A stretch of DNA of 64,000 bases from Bacillota bacterium (GTDB lineage Bacteria > Bacillota > Clostridia > Christensenellales > SZUA-584), in assembly GCA_023412005.1 (NCBI GenBank), contig JAEYOE010000024.1, positions 41,308 through 105,307 of the forward strand, written 5' to 3'. The notes beneath the pieces are model-generated. The model was not told where the DNA came from and searched no databases. It worked only from the letters and a program-made list of their open reading frames with translations. Shown one piece after another: positions 7,674 to 17,628 of the stretch (its first letter is position 1; the number at the start of each line of letters is the position of its first letter). Made by a program: the position numbers and the translations under genes.

Positions 7674-8468
7674 TTATTCGTTCTCCTGCGAGCCGTAGCT
7701 GTAATACGTTCCCTTCACTTTCTTTATCGTCGCGCCGTCTTCTGTGATATCGTAGTTGCCATTGTACTTCGCCAGTCCGTCCGCGGTCGAGAAGGTCGCG
7801 TCAAAATTGATCGTGCCGTTCTCAATCTTGTTGATCGTCAGCTGCAGCACGTTGTCCGTGCCAATCTTGCTGTCCAGCTCCGATTTGTCCGGCAGCGTCA
7901 CCGGCAGCGTTTTTACATTCTCGCAAGCGAAGTCTGAAACGTAGATCGCGCAGTCGCCTGCCGTTGTGAAGTAAAAGCTCTGCTCTCCCTCCGGTACAAA
8001 CCGGACTGACATGCTCGCATACTCAAGCTTTACCTTGTTCGCACCATCCAGCCCCATCCGCGTGGTACCCCACGTTTGTGTGCCGCTCGCGTTCACATCG
8101 GTATCGTTGGCATCCACATAAATATAATCGCCGATAATGCTGAACTGAAACCCGCGTATCCCAAGATCCTGATTCTCGGAAGCGTCTTCGTTCATTACAC
8201 ACAGCGGTGGGTCTTCGTTAAAATCCGTCACAGCCGGGTCTTTAATATTCAGATAATAAACCCGTCCGTTAACCGTTGTTGGCATCGCGTCCTCATCGAG
8301 GTCAGCCGAGGCCGGTTCGGGCGTCGGTGCCGCATCAGGCGGTGTGGTGGCAATCGGCTCAGCGGATGGCGTCGTCGACGGCGATGCCGTGACGGGTGCC
8401 GCACCGCAGCCGCTCATCAAAGCCATGCTAAGCGCCGTGATCATGAATATGCATATTAGCTTCTTCAT
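7674..8468 (-). CDS. Predicted lipoprotein, function unknown
   Basis: A 264-aa protein with a lipoprotein signal: MKKLICIFMITALSMALM followed by the lipobox LMSGC (Cys at about 21). A Pro/Thr/Ser/Ala-rich spacer (about residues 25-55) tethers a beta-rich domain with repeated 'VYYLN..., YIYVDAND..., RMGLDG' strands, resembling the short WD-like repeats of DUF5050 proteins. Its ATG overlaps the stop of the upstream SH3/peptidoglycan-binding gene (ATGA, 8465-8468), so the two are translated together and probably act together at the cell surface. I do not recognise a specific function. Confidence 0.75.
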   Translation of the reverse strand: MKKLICIFMITALSMALMSGCGAAPVTASPSTTPSAEPIATTPPDAAPTPEPASADLDEDAMPTTVNGRVYYLNIKDPAVTDFNEDPPLCVMNEDASENQDLGIRGFQFSIIGDYIYVDANDTDVNASGTQTWGTTRMGLDGANKVKLEYASMSVRFVPEGEQSFYFTTAGDCAIYVSDFACENVKTLPVTLPDKSELDSKIGTDNVLQLTINKIENGTINFDATFSTADGLAKYNGNYDITEDGATIKKVKGTYYSYGSQENE

Positions 8469-9877
8469 ACTTTGCCGTCCTTAATGTACGCATCCAGCTT
8501 GTACGACTTGGTAAACGCCTCCTGAATACACGCCTGATGCGCTTCGTCAACGCGCCCCGAGCCGTGAATTTTACTGCCCCTGAAATGCAGGCATATCTGG
8601 CCGTCCATGCCGTTGGAGCCGATTGTATCGGTGTTGTGCACAAAGCCCATGAGGCTTGCTGCGTAATACTTGTCGCCGATCTTCACCCATACGGGCCGTC
8701 TCGTCGGGGTCAGTTCTCCGCCCCATGCCTTTGTCATCGCGGCGGTATCTTCTTTGGTCATCACTTCAACGTCGGCGTGCCACCAGCCGCCAAACCGCTC
8801 CATATTCCAGCGGAGCCCTGTACGCACGTCGATCACTTCAAAAGGCTCCATCTTCTTCATCTTTTCCATGCCGTCGAACCAGTCTTCAAGGTAAACGCGG
8901 CCGCTTTTCTGTGTTTTTTGCGCCGGAAGTTCTGTGCGGTAATTGTTCCAAAGGTTCATCGCGCCAGATTTACCGAGCAGCACCATCAGCGTTTGGGGCC
9001 CCGCGATGCCGTCTGCATCCAGGCTCACAGTCGCCTGAAACTTTGAGAGTGCTTCTCTGGTGGCGTTGCCGAATACGCCGTTCGCCGCCGGATAGAAAAA
9101 CCCCTTATTTTTCAGCGCGATCTGCAGCTGCGTCACCGCCTGACACTTCATACCCTGCGTCATTGTGGTGATGTGAGACCCGGGCGGCACGTTATATGTG
9201 ATAAAATCGCCGCGCACATAGCCTTCTTTGCCCGAATAGCTGATTTTCACCCATTTGTCCTGCACGCTCTGCACCGTCACCTCGGTGCCGCTTCGAAGAA
9301 CGTCAAGCACAGCGCCGTTCGTGTTCGGCAGGCTTCTCACGTTCACGTTAGACGAATTGAGCTTTGCTTTCAAGTTGATAGGTATCACGCGGTATTTATG
9401 AACAACGCTTTTTAACACATAGCCGCTCTGAGCGCCCGACGTGACCTGATAATAAGCGCCATAGCTGCCGGTCAACGTCACCTGTGTGTTGTATGTTAAG
9501 TTCGCCAGCGTGTTGCCCGAGCCTGGCTTCTCGGTCATGGCCGCGTCGCCGATGATCACCGCCGGTTCATTGAGGCCGGTCACCGCCACATCCAGATAAT
9601 CGGCACGGACATAGCCGGTGAACGTTTGATACGTCACCTTATACCAGCCCCCGGCTGCGCTTTCGAGCACGCTGACGGCAGAGCCTTGGCTCATTTGGGC
9701 AATCACCGCCGAGGCCGTTGTGGGCTGCTCGCGCAGGTTCGCGTTTTGGTTCACGGTGCCGGTCGGGTCGGTCGCAGCGTGTGCCTGCGGCAAATCAAAG
9801 GCGAACGCCGATACAAAGAGCGCCGCCGCCAGTATAAACGATAGAAGTTTAAGTTTTCTTGTCATGTTTGTTTCCAT
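8465..9877 (-). CDS. Secreted protein: three SH3 domains, peptidoglycan-binding domain, C-terminal domain of unknown function
   Basis: A 470-aa exported protein. A Sec signal peptide ends near AHAATDP (about residue 35). Three bacterial SH3 (SH3_3-like) domains follow: around 38-100 (NLREQPTT...GYVRADYL), 105-160 (GYVLKSV) and 172-232 (NVRSLPNT...GYVRGDFI). A PG_binding_1 domain is at about 242-302 (VTQLQIALKNKGFF...GIAGPQTLMVLL). The last 160 residues (VYLEDWFDGMEKMKKM..., HADVEVMT, ICLHFRGSKIHGSG) form a compact conserved-looking domain with several His but without the YkuD H-G/S-x-G-C motif of L,D-transpeptidases. Start may be the ATG at 9877 or 9865; neither has a good ribosome site. Confidence 0.85.
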   Translation of the reverse strand: METNMTRKLKLLSFILAAALFVSAFAFDLPQAHAATDPTGTVNQNANLREQPTTASAVIAQMSQGSAVSVLESAAGGWYKVTYQTFTGYVRADYLDVAVTGLNEPAVIIGDAAMTEKPGSGNTLANLTYNTQVTLTGSYGAYYQVTSGAQSGYVLKSVVHKYRVIPINLKAKLNSSNVNVRSLPNTNGAVLDVLRSGTEVTVQSVQDKWVKISYSGKEGYVRGDFITYNVPPGSHITTMTQGMKCQAVTQLQIALKNKGFFYPAANGVFGNATREALSKFQATVSLDADGIAGPQTLMVLLGKSGAMNLWNNYRTELPAQKTQKSGRVYLEDWFDGMEKMKKMEPFEVIDVRTGLRWNMERFGGWWHADVEVMTKEDTAAMTKAWGGELTPTRRPVWVKIGDKYYAASLMGFVHNTDTIGSNGMDGQICLHFRGSKIHGSGRVDEAHQACIQEAFTKSYKLDAYIKDGKV

Positions 9878-10041
9878 GCTTTCCGCGGTTATTTTAAGTA
9901 AACACGTCGTTTCAGCATTTTTCGCTGTCAGTAAAGACAGTATTTATTATAATCTTAGACAAACGGCTTGTCAAAGAGCGAAAATGACATATATAGAAGG
10001 CTATAGATAAGTATTGGTTTTTTGTATCATTGACACAAAAT

Positions 10042-10072
10042 CAAAAAAAAGACCGCCTCAGCAAGGCGATCT
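10042..10072 (-). terminator. Intrinsic terminator after the DUF6034 gene
   Basis: On the minus strand GATCGCCTTGCTGAGGCGGTC forms a stem-loop (10071-10051) followed by eight T residues (10050-10043). It lies 40 bp beyond the stop of the minus-strand lipoprotein gene. Confidence 0.85.
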
Positions 10073-10111
10073 CTGCAACTTTTTTTCTTCATCGTAAAAA
10101 GCGCTTCTGTA

Positions 10112-11464
10112 TCAATAACCAAGGTTCCTGTCTATATTGCTTCCATCAATCGCGTTGATGGTAAGCAAGCTGTAACAGCCTTGATCTCTGTATTCACCGC
10201 CATCATAGGCAATGTCACCATAGAAGTCCCAAACGGGTATCATCAGATTGTATTCATCGTTATTCTTTTGAGCCACAAGCATATAGCCTAGACTGATCTT
10301 GTCTATTTTTATCTGGCAGCTCTCATGTCCTTCATTCCATGAGTAGGCATTGGCGAATTGCTGGTTTGCATTCTCAATAATCTTCTCAAACGGTATAAGC
10401 GCCACATTATCGGTTTGATTCTCAGTGATTGTTCGATAATGTGACCAATTCAAACTCACCAGCCCGCTGTCATCAATGCAAATCATGATGTTCTCATAAC
10501 CTTGTATTTGATTGTATTGCGAATCTTCCGTTACGACCGGCCCTTGTGGATAATAGGTTGTGACGATGTTATTTAGCGACGGTGTGTAATAGAATATATA
10601 GCATTGCTGCGTATAATCCTCCAGCGTATCGTACTCTCCGTTTTTTGACACCGCACCAACGGTCATGTGCGACAGCATCATGTCTTTTGCGCCAATTCCT
10701 TCTACGGCTTTATCGGCTATCTCCAGCGCTTCATCCCGGCTCATTGCGACACTCAAGGGGTCTTTCGTTATAAGCTCAGGATATTCTGTGCTTACATCCG
10801 AAAACTTAGGTCCATTCCGAAATGTTACGCCCCCTTGTCCCTGACGATTCGAAATACTTAACGATGCCGGGGCATCTTTTCCAAGATCGGATGTAACACT
10901 GAGATAGGCAATGCCTTTTGCGCCCTGCTTCAGTGTTGAATCAACGATTTGATCCTGAGCGGTCTCCGGAGCATTTTTTATTTCTTCTTCTATTCTCGCC
11001 AGATCCTGCTCATATTCTTCTACAGGCATTTCATATTTTTCCGGGTTTTGTTTGACTTCTTCAATAAAGGCCTTATATTGCACATATGAGTCTTCCAACT
11101 CGTCCTTGCCCGTCATATGCTTGATTAACGGCTTCCCCTGCATCAGGTACGCGGCCATTTTATCCACCTGCTCTTGCGTAAATTCCGCGTCAGTCACGCG
11201 CGCAACGGGATATTTATCGGTTTGCGGCACTTTGACCTCGGCACCAAAATCAACGGTCAATTCATTCTGCTGATATTTGCTCTCGTAAGAAGATGGCGCC
11301 TCAAAAATTTCAACGGGCGCTTGCGTTAACGTCGCCTTCTCCAGTATGTCGTTATTCTGATTCACAACAATCTCTTGCGCTGGCGTTGGTTGGCAGGCCG
11401 CTAGCATTAAATCCGCTGCCATCACCATTATGATTATCATAAATATATCGTGTCTCTTTCTCAT
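10112..11464 (-). CDS. DUF6034-type lipoprotein
   Basis: A 450-aa exported lipoprotein: hydrophobic leader with lipobox LAAC (Cys at about 24), then a helical region rich in Glu/Gln (about 80-175, EEYEQDLARIEEEIK) and a beta-rich C-terminal half. The layout and the motifs YPVARVTDAEFTQEQVDKM and MSRDEALEIADKAVEGIG match clostridial lipoproteins of the DUF6034 family, which have no assigned function. ATG at 11464 is preferred because AAGGAG ends 5 nt before it; an earlier GTG at 11470 overlaps that site. Stands alone, with its own terminator. Confidence 0.75.
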   Translation of the reverse strand: MRKRHDIFMIIIMVMAADLMLAACQPTPAQEIVVNQNNDILEKATLTQAPVEIFEAPSSYESKYQQNELTVDFGAEVKVPQTDKYPVARVTDAEFTQEQVDKMAAYLMQGKPLIKHMTGKDELEDSYVQYKAFIEEVKQNPEKYEMPVEEYEQDLARIEEEIKNAPETAQDQIVDSTLKQGAKGIAYLSVTSDLGKDAPASLSISNRQGQGGVTFRNGPKFSDVSTEYPELITKDPLSVAMSRDEALEIADKAVEGIGAKDMMLSHMTVGAVSKNGEYDTLEDYTQQCYIFYYTPSLNNIVTTYYPQGPVVTEDSQYNQIQGYENIMICIDDSGLVSLNWSHYRTITENQTDNVALIPFEKIIENANQQFANAYSWNEGHESCQIKIDKISLGYMLVAQKNNDEYNLMIPVWDFYGDIAYDGGEYRDQGCYSLLTINAIDGSNIDRNLGY

Positions 11465-11718
11465 AAACACTCCTTGAACTTATGCTTTTCAAGCGAAAAA
11501 AATAGTTTAGCTATTTGATCAACAACTATGCCGCACAATTCATTTCATATTCCATTTTCCATATACTTTATAAGCATGTATATGTTTTGTCAATATAAGG
11601 ACAGCTGTGTTTAATCACCATTGGCCTTGTTTAGCTTCAAAACTGCCTTCCCATTCATTAATAATTGGCTATGGTAATCAAGTCGGCAATCGGTGTATCT
11701 TGCGATAATATGCAAACA

Positions 11719-11740
11719 GGAGCACCCTTTCGGATGCTCC
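11719..11740 (-). terminator. Intrinsic terminator after the isomerase-like gene
   Basis: GGAGCACCC (11719-11727) pairs with GGATGCTCC (11732-11740) with one mismatch around a TTTC loop; on the minus strand TGTTTGC follows. It is 31 bp past the stop of the gene at 11771. The rest of 11465-11770 shows no gene. Confidence 0.6.
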
Positions 11741-11770
11741 CATCAACCTTCGCTATTCTTGTTATCTTAC

Positions 11771-13252
11771 TTACGCAAACGGATTCTCGGTCGGGTAGTA
11801 AGTCCCTTTGGGTCTATTGAACGATATCTTGCCAACACCCAGCATCTTCATCACTTCGAATATCTGCCGCCCCACATTGCCAAACGCCACCGCGCCGTGA
11901 TGCGGGTACCCGTCTTCTATCAGCACATGGCGATAGAAGCGCTCCATCTCAGGGATTCCGAACACGCCGATACCACCAAACGACTGCGTATCCACCGGCA
12001 GCACTTCGCCGTTGGCAATATAGCTTTGGAGCTGTGAATCGATGTTGCCCTGCAGGCGGAAGAACGTGATCTTATCCGGCGCGATATCACCCTCAAGCGT
12101 GCCGCGCGAGATATCCGGCTCTTTATCCGGCTCAAGGCAGCGGTGCATAATCAGCTGATACTTCATCTCGCCCTTCTTCAGGCGGCTGATTGGCGTGTTG
12201 CCGCAGTGGAAGCCCATAAACACTTCATTATCGCCGTAAGGCAGCTGCCCCTTAATCGACTGCTCATACATATCGGCAGGCACCGTGTTGTTGATATCAA
12301 GCAGCGTCACGGATTCGCCCGTTACACACAGGCCGATGTACTCGCTGAGTGCGCCGTAAATATCAACCTCACACGATACGGGAATGCCTTTCGCTGTCAG
12401 GCGTGAATTCACATAGCATGGCACAAACCCAAACTGCGTTTGGAACGCGGGCCAGCACTTGTTCGCCAGCGCCACATACTTGGCTGCGCCTCTGTTCTGC
12501 TCGATCCAATCGAGCAGCGTGATTTCATACTGCGCGAGCTTTGGCAGTATGCCCGGCATCAGGTTCCCTTCGCCCAGCTCTTCTTCCATATCCTTAAGCA
12601 CAGCGGGAATACGCGGGTCGTCCTTATGCGCGTTAAACGCCGCAAACAGATCAAGCTCGGAGTTTTCCTGCACGTTGATACCGAGCTTAAACAGCGGCGC
12701 GATCGGCGCGTTGCATGCGAGAAAATCGAACGGGCGCGGGCCAAACGATATAATTTTGAGCCCTTTCACGCCAAGAATCGCGCGCGAGATCGGTATAAAC
12801 TCCTGAATCAAATCAGCAATTTGCGCAGCCGTACCCACAGGCTTTTCGGGTATGTAAGCGTTTACATGGCGCAGCTTTAAATTGTAGCTTGCGTTGAGCA
12901 TGCCGCAGTAGGCATCGCCGCGGCGGCTAGAGAGCACAGCGATGTTTTCTTCCGCAGCCGCGCAGAACATGGCCGGGCCGCCGAACTCCTGCGCCAGCAT
13001 GGTTTCAGGGCCTTCGGGGCCAAAGTTGCCAAGGAACACAACAAGCGCGTTAACGCCTTTTGCTTTCAGCTCCTCCAGCGCCTTCATCGTATCATGCTCG
13101 TTTTCAATCGCTGTTTCGATCTCAACGATGTCGATGTTCTTTTTACGACAAGCCTCTATCACGGCTTTGCGCCTCTCGACAGACAAATCAACCGGGAAAC
13201 AGTCGCGGCTGACCGCCACAATGCCGATTTTGACTTCAGGGATGTTGATCAT
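11771..13252 (-). CDS. L-fucose/L-arabinose isomerase-like protein
   Basis: A 493-aa protein of the FucI/AraA-like isomerase superfamily. The N-terminal part (about 1-170) is a Rossmann-like domain (VKIGIVAVSRDCFPVDLS..., ALVVFLGNFGPEGPE). The middle and C-terminal parts carry candidate metal and substrate ligands such as CEVDIYGALSEYIG (Glu/Asp), DINNT, FHCGNTP and HHGAVAFGN. Family members interconvert aldoses and ketoses with Mn2+; some have been recruited to other sugars. The substrate here cannot be read from the sequence. ATG at 13252 has AAAGGAGAGC upstream; a start at 13309 has none. It is a single gene with its own promoter and terminator. Confidence 0.8.
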   Translation of the reverse strand: MINIPEVKIGIVAVSRDCFPVDLSVERRKAVIEACRKKNIDIVEIETAIENEHDTMKALEELKAKGVNALVVFLGNFGPEGPETMLAQEFGGPAMFCAAAEENIAVLSSRRGDAYCGMLNASYNLKLRHVNAYIPEKPVGTAAQIADLIQEFIPISRAILGVKGLKIISFGPRPFDFLACNAPIAPLFKLGINVQENSELDLFAAFNAHKDDPRIPAVLKDMEEELGEGNLMPGILPKLAQYEITLLDWIEQNRGAAKYVALANKCWPAFQTQFGFVPCYVNSRLTAKGIPVSCEVDIYGALSEYIGLCVTGESVTLLDINNTVPADMYEQSIKGQLPYGDNEVFMGFHCGNTPISRLKKGEMKYQLIMHRCLEPDKEPDISRGTLEGDIAPDKITFFRLQGNIDSQLQSYIANGEVLPVDTQSFGGIGVFGIPEMERFYRHVLIEDGYPHHGAVAFGNVGRQIFEVMKMLGVGKISFNRPKGTYYPTENPFA

Positions 13253-13317
13253 GCTTAGCTCTCCTTTTATCGTTTTTATTGTGATTCTTTTTGGGAAGAA
13301 TGATTGCACATATTTTC

Positions 13318-13347
13318 AGTATAACATATTCGAGACAGGTGTGTTAA
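13318..13347 (-). promoter_or_regulatory. Promoter of the isomerase-like gene
   Basis: Minus strand: -35 TTAACA (13347-13342), 18-bp spacer, extended -10 TGT-TATACT (-10 at 13323-13318), about 66 bp before the start codon. Confidence 0.65.
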
Positions 13348-13503
13348 CTCCTGCCGCATTTTTTTGTCCATTTTTACTGTAATATCATGCTTGTATTCAT
13401 GCGTTTTCACGATCTGCTTGATTGAACCATCGCCCGATGATATGATGGATCCAGATTCCAGTATAACCTTCACTATACAAATATTAATACAAGGATGGGC
13501 ATT

Positions 13504-15012
13504 ATGAACCGGTGTTCAGTCATTATTATCGGTGCGGGAATTGCAGGATTATCGGCGGGCTGTTATGCGCAGATGAACGGATACAAAAGCACGATTTATG
13601 AGATGCATACGATACCCGGAGGGCTGTGTACATCATGGAAGCGCGGCGAATACATCTTTGACGGGTGCCTCGACTGGCTGACAGGATCCGCCCCGGACGG
13701 TATGTTCTACCCGATCTGGAACGAAGTCGGCGTCATCGGCAGCAGCCACATTATCAACCATGAGTCTTACTGCGATTATCAAAGCGAAGACGGCGAAACG
13801 ATCAGGTTTTACTTTGACCCGAATCGGCTCAAGGAGGAACTGATGCGCTATGCCCCCGAGGATGAAATCGCTATTACAGAGTTGTGCGGGCTCATCCGCA
13901 CGTTTATCGGGTTTAAGCCCTATGTGCAAAAACCGCAGGAGCTTTTTACCTTTATCGATTATATGAAAATGATGCCGGAAATGATGGCCCATGCCGCACA
14001 GTACCGCACTTTCTTGAAATTCGGGAAAGTGACGATGGGCGAGCTTGCCGCCAAAATAAAAAGCCCGCTTTTAAAATCCATGCTTAAAAACATCTGGGGA
14101 GAGAGCTTCCCCGTGTCATTATTTGCTGCCACAATGGGCTGGTGCGCCGCCGGAACAGCAGGCTACCCCGAAGGCGGCTCGCTTAAGGTTGCGCAGGCCA
14201 TGGAAAATAGGTATCTTTCTCTCGGCGGACATATCGAATACAAATGTAAAGTGCAAGAGATCATCGTGGATAACGGCAGAGCTGTCGGCATTAAGCTGGC
14301 TGACGGAACGGAACGCCGGGCGGATGTCATCATTTCAGCGGCGGATGGCTACACCACGCTAAACAGCATGCTGGGCAATCGGTATGCCACAGAAACGATC
14401 AAAGACTGGTATGCGTCGCACCCGACTTTCCCGCCATACGTGCAGGTTTCTCTCGGTGTTGCGCGCGATTTTAAAGACGAGCCAAAGCTTATACACAAGC
14501 GGCTCCCGAAGCCTTTTACAGCGGCAGGCGTTTTCGTGCCTTACATGATCATTCAAAACTACGCGTGCGACAAAACACTGGCGCCGCAAGGCAAAACATC
14601 TCTCGCTGTTCGATTCTTCACGCAGTTCGAATACTGGATGCAGCTGCATTCGGATAATAAGAAATACAAAGCGGAAAAAGAAAAGCTTGCCCAGGATGTG
14701 ATTAGCGCGCTGTCAACGCTGTATCCCGGTATCGAAGATGATATTGATGTCATCGATGTGGCGACCCCCGCCACTTATGTGCGGTATACGGGCACATGGA
14801 AGGGCGCAACGATGAGCTGGCTGCCGACCACGGCCAATTTTAGCAAGAGCATCAGCAAAACGCTACCGGGGCTCGCCGGGTTTTATATGTGCGGCCAGTG
14901 GCTCGTGCCGGGCGGCGGCGTACCCAACGCGCTCAAAACCGGCCGCGATGCCGTACAGCTGCTCTGCAAGGATAATAAGAAGCGCTTTGTGACGACAAAG
15001 GCAACTGAATAG
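13504..15012 (+). CDS. FAD-dependent oxidoreductase of the phytoene desaturase/CrtI family
   Basis: A 502-aa flavoprotein. The N-terminal dinucleotide-binding motif is GAGIAGLSAGCYAQ (about residues 10-23) followed by the FAD ribose Glu in IYEMHTIPGGLCTSW. A C-terminal FAD motif MCGQWLVPGGGVPNALKTGRDAV (about 462-484) is typical of carotenoid desaturase/isomerase-like proteins (COG1233). In non-carotenoid anaerobes this group acts on unknown hydrophobic substrates. The start at 13504 is chosen because AAGGATG (13491) is correctly spaced for it; the ATG at 13495 lies inside that site. Monocistronic, followed by a terminator. Confidence 0.85.
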   Translation: MNRCSVIIIGAGIAGLSAGCYAQMNGYKSTIYEMHTIPGGLCTSWKRGEYIFDGCLDWLTGSAPDGMFYPIWNEVGVIGSSHIINHESYCDYQSEDGETIRFYFDPNRLKEELMRYAPEDEIAITELCGLIRTFIGFKPYVQKPQELFTFIDYMKMMPEMMAHAAQYRTFLKFGKVTMGELAAKIKSPLLKSMLKNIWGESFPVSLFAATMGWCAAGTAGYPEGGSLKVAQAMENRYLSLGGHIEYKCKVQEIIVDNGRAVGIKLADGTERRADVIISAADGYTTLNSMLGNRYATETIKDWYASHPTFPPYVQVSLGVARDFKDEPKLIHKRLPKPFTAAGVFVPYMIIQNYACDKTLAPQGKTSLAVRFFTQFEYWMQLHSDNKKYKAEKEKLAQDVISALSTLYPGIEDDIDVIDVATPATYVRYTGTWKGATMSWLPTTANFSKSISKTLPGLAGFYMCGQWLVPGGGVPNALKTGRDAVQLLCKDNKKRFVTTKATE

Positions 15013-15025
15013 ACAAACAACCGAT

Positions 15026-15055
15026 GACAGCCGCTGCTTGGGTGGCTGTCTTTTT
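15026..15055 (+). terminator. Intrinsic terminator after the FAD oxidoreductase
   Basis: GACAGCC (15026-15032) and GGCTGTC (15044-15050) pair around an 11-nt loop and are followed by TTTTT. Confidence 0.85.
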
Positions 15056-15135
15056 ATACACTCAGAATTCATCTAGGGACGTTTTCATCTCACTAAATTG
15101 TTTCGTTTCTCCTTGAACATTCATAACATCTTCAA

Positions 15136-17628
15136 TTACTCGTATTTCATGTTTTCCATAATGCTGATTTTGCCGCTGCTCTTCAGCGGTATCAGCGAAA
15201 TGGCAAACATCGATACGATGCCCGCAGTGCAAAGAACGATAACCGATACAATATCCGGCACAACCTCAACCTCGCCCCAGAACATACCAACCATTTGCGG
15301 CACAACCGCCGTCATTACAAAACCAGCCGCCGAACCAATGATGCATCCCAACGTTCCGATGACCACTGCCTCAGTCAGCAGCATTCGGCTTACCATACTT
15401 TGACTCATACCGGAGCAGCGGAAAAGCGCAATGCTGCGTTTTCTTTTCAGAAACCCTGCAATCACGTTGTTAACTATGCCGATCAGCCCCACGCCGATGG
15501 CGATATAGGTATAGGTCATAATCGAGTTGAATATCGAGTCTACCTTGTCTGCATTCATTGCTTCACCCTCCACCGTAGTATAACAGCTGAGAATGTCGCG
15601 GACAAACGCACGTTTGATATTTGCTTTCAACCTATCGGGATGGATGCTGCCCGTCACCATGAAACAGTCAAAATTCCGAGCATCGGTGAGTTCGCGGTAA
15701 CTCCCGGCTGAAATATACGCCACACGACCGATCCCATAGTTGGTGCCCGCGAAGCCGATCACGGTAAACGGCATCTCTGTATCACCAGCTTTCAACGTTA
15801 TCACATCACCGGTTTGCAGGCCAAGGGCCGATTGCATGACAGTCGTGACAATTACGTTGTTTGCCTCGGGCAGCTTGTCGGCCGCCGCCTTAACCTCATC
15901 AGGGTTGCTGACGGTTTTCATGTCAAAGAATTGAGGGCCGGTAATCCCGAAAATACTGTTTAGCCAGTACTCTCCCTCTTTGTATTCACAGTCATCGTAA
16001 TACACATAATACCCAACCGCGTTGCTGACACCGTCCACAGCCATCATCCTGTCCTGTGTGCTCAAATCCGACTCTCTTAAGACAATTTCCACATCATAGT
16101 TGGTCTGCTCATCCCACGCACGCTGCAAGTCCACAGCCATGCTGTTAAATATCGTTGACATGAAAATGACGAGCGCAATCAGCGCGGAATAAAGCTTCAA
16201 ATTGTTCGCAAGCGCTGCATTATCTTTGACATTGCGTATACCGAGGCAAACCTCATGCCGCAGCGCAAATCGCTCAGCGATCTTCGCCGCCAGCCCTGCG
16301 GCTGCGGGAGCCACAAAAACGATGCTGACGACCACAAGCATTGAAAGCACGCAACTGATTATCATACCGTTAAAATCGATACCAAGAAACTGTGGTACGA
16401 TTATACACGCAGCCATCACGAAAAGCCCCGGTATCCAGAGCTTAGAGACTTTGCCCACGCGTCTTTCCGGGCTGCTTAAAATGATATCCTTGACACTCTT
16501 ACTGGTTGTTTTAACTATTGGTACAGCGGCGCTTGTCAAAGTAATTGCCACGGCTGTGCCCAGTGTAAATAATATTTCCTTAAGACCGAAGATCATGGGC
16601 ACGGTGCCTGCGAAGCTGCCATCCCCGCTGTCATACAACGATTTGATCAGCGCCAGCACGCCGATACCCAGCAAGCAGCCCAGAAGACCGCCAGCTGCGC
16701 CGATCATGCCACTTTCGATGAACAGCGCACCATTGAGCTTCTTTTTTGAGCCCCCAAGGCTGCGAATGGTACCAACAGACGAAATACGTTCGGTCATAAT
16801 CAGCCCGAATCCTGTATAGATGATAAAAAAGCACATCAGCACTACGATGATGGACGAGACGCGAAACGGCATCACATAGTTGGCTGTCTCTGCCTCTATG
16901 ATATCTTGGTTGACGGCATAACTTACGTTATAACCCGTAAACACGTCTGTCATCTTGGTGAAACCCGCATCCAGCTGTGACGAGTCTGCCAGCTTAATGC
17001 ATACGAGGTTAACACTGCCTCCGTAGATTTCCTGTAGCGTGTCTTTTGGTACAAACAGTTTGGGCCCGTCAGCTTGCTCACGAAGGAACACACCCTTTGG
17101 CGAAGCGATTCCGGTTATTACAAAATCATAGTTATTACCGTTCATCTCAAGTGTGATTGTATCTCCGTCGGAAAAGCCCAGCTTCTCTGCGTAATAGCTG
17201 CCCATCACGCAAACCTGTCCACTCCAGGCGTTATCATTCCCGCTCTGCAAATCAAACGGATTATGCTGCTGCCACTCCTGCATTTTTACGCCGTACACAT
17301 CAAAAAACTCGGCATCCTCGGCTGTCGGCATATAAAGCGCATCCTCCACTATGAATGTATGCGCATACGCATAATCCATACCCGCCTTTACAATCCGCAT
17401 TTCGTCAATCCATTCCGCGCTGCCTACCTCATCTTTCGGTGTAATCAGATAATCGGCGTTGCCCGCAAAACGCGTATCTGCCTCATAAATTTTATTTTCA
17501 ATCGTGCGGCTGAAGCCTTCGTTCGCAAAAACAAGCGCTGATGCAATCGCGATTGATAATATGACAAGCAGTGTTCGGCCCTTTTTTTCAAAGAGATTGT
17601 TCCAAAGGTATCGGAATATCAGCCTCAT
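15136..17628 (-). CDS. ABC transporter permease of the FtsX/MacB type (large, 830 aa)
   Basis: An 830-aa membrane protein with two FtsX-like permease regions. An N-terminal helix (LLVILSIAIASALVFANEG) leads into a large MacB-type periplasmic-like domain (about 45-230). Then come three helices (about 255-385), a second extracytoplasmic domain and a C-terminal set of three helices (about 695-815). It pairs with the ATPase encoded just upstream, overlapping it by ATGA (17625-17628). Clostridial pairs of this kind export or expel antimicrobial peptides or act on envelope lipoproteins. Control by the LytTR gene at the head of the operon is likely. Confidence 0.9.
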   Translation of the reverse strand: MRLIFRYLWNNLFEKKGRTLLVILSIAIASALVFANEGFSRTIENKIYEADTRFAGNADYLITPKDEVGSAEWIDEMRIVKAGMDYAYAHTFIVEDALYMPTAEDAEFFDVYGVKMQEWQQHNPFDLQSGNDNAWSGQVCVMGSYYAEKLGFSDGDTITLEMNGNNYDFVITGIASPKGVFLREQADGPKLFVPKDTLQEIYGGSVNLVCIKLADSSQLDAGFTKMTDVFTGYNVSYAVNQDIIEAETANYVMPFRVSSIIVVLMCFFIIYTGFGLIMTERISSVGTIRSLGGSKKKLNGALFIESGMIGAAGGLLGCLLGIGVLALIKSLYDSGDGSFAGTVPMIFGLKEILFTLGTAVAITLTSAAVPIVKTTSKSVKDIILSSPERRVGKVSKLWIPGLFVMAACIIVPQFLGIDFNGMIISCVLSMLVVVSIVFVAPAAAGLAAKIAERFALRHEVCLGIRNVKDNAALANNLKLYSALIALVIFMSTIFNSMAVDLQRAWDEQTNYDVEIVLRESDLSTQDRMMAVDGVSNAVGYYVYYDDCEYKEGEYWLNSIFGITGPQFFDMKTVSNPDEVKAAADKLPEANNVIVTTVMQSALGLQTGDVITLKAGDTEMPFTVIGFAGTNYGIGRVAYISAGSYRELTDARNFDCFMVTGSIHPDRLKANIKRAFVRDILSCYTTVEGEAMNADKVDSIFNSIMTYTYIAIGVGLIGIVNNVIAGFLKRKRSIALFRCSGMSQSMVSRMLLTEAVVIGTLGCIIGSAAGFVMTAVVPQMVGMFWGEVEVVPDIVSVIVLCTAGIVSMFAISLIPLKSSGKISIMENMKYE

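Noticed and set aside
13276..13473. 65-codon minus-strand frame starting GTG
   Set aside because: Somewhat protein-like, but it has no ribosome site and covers the promoter of the isomerase-like gene; at most a remnant.
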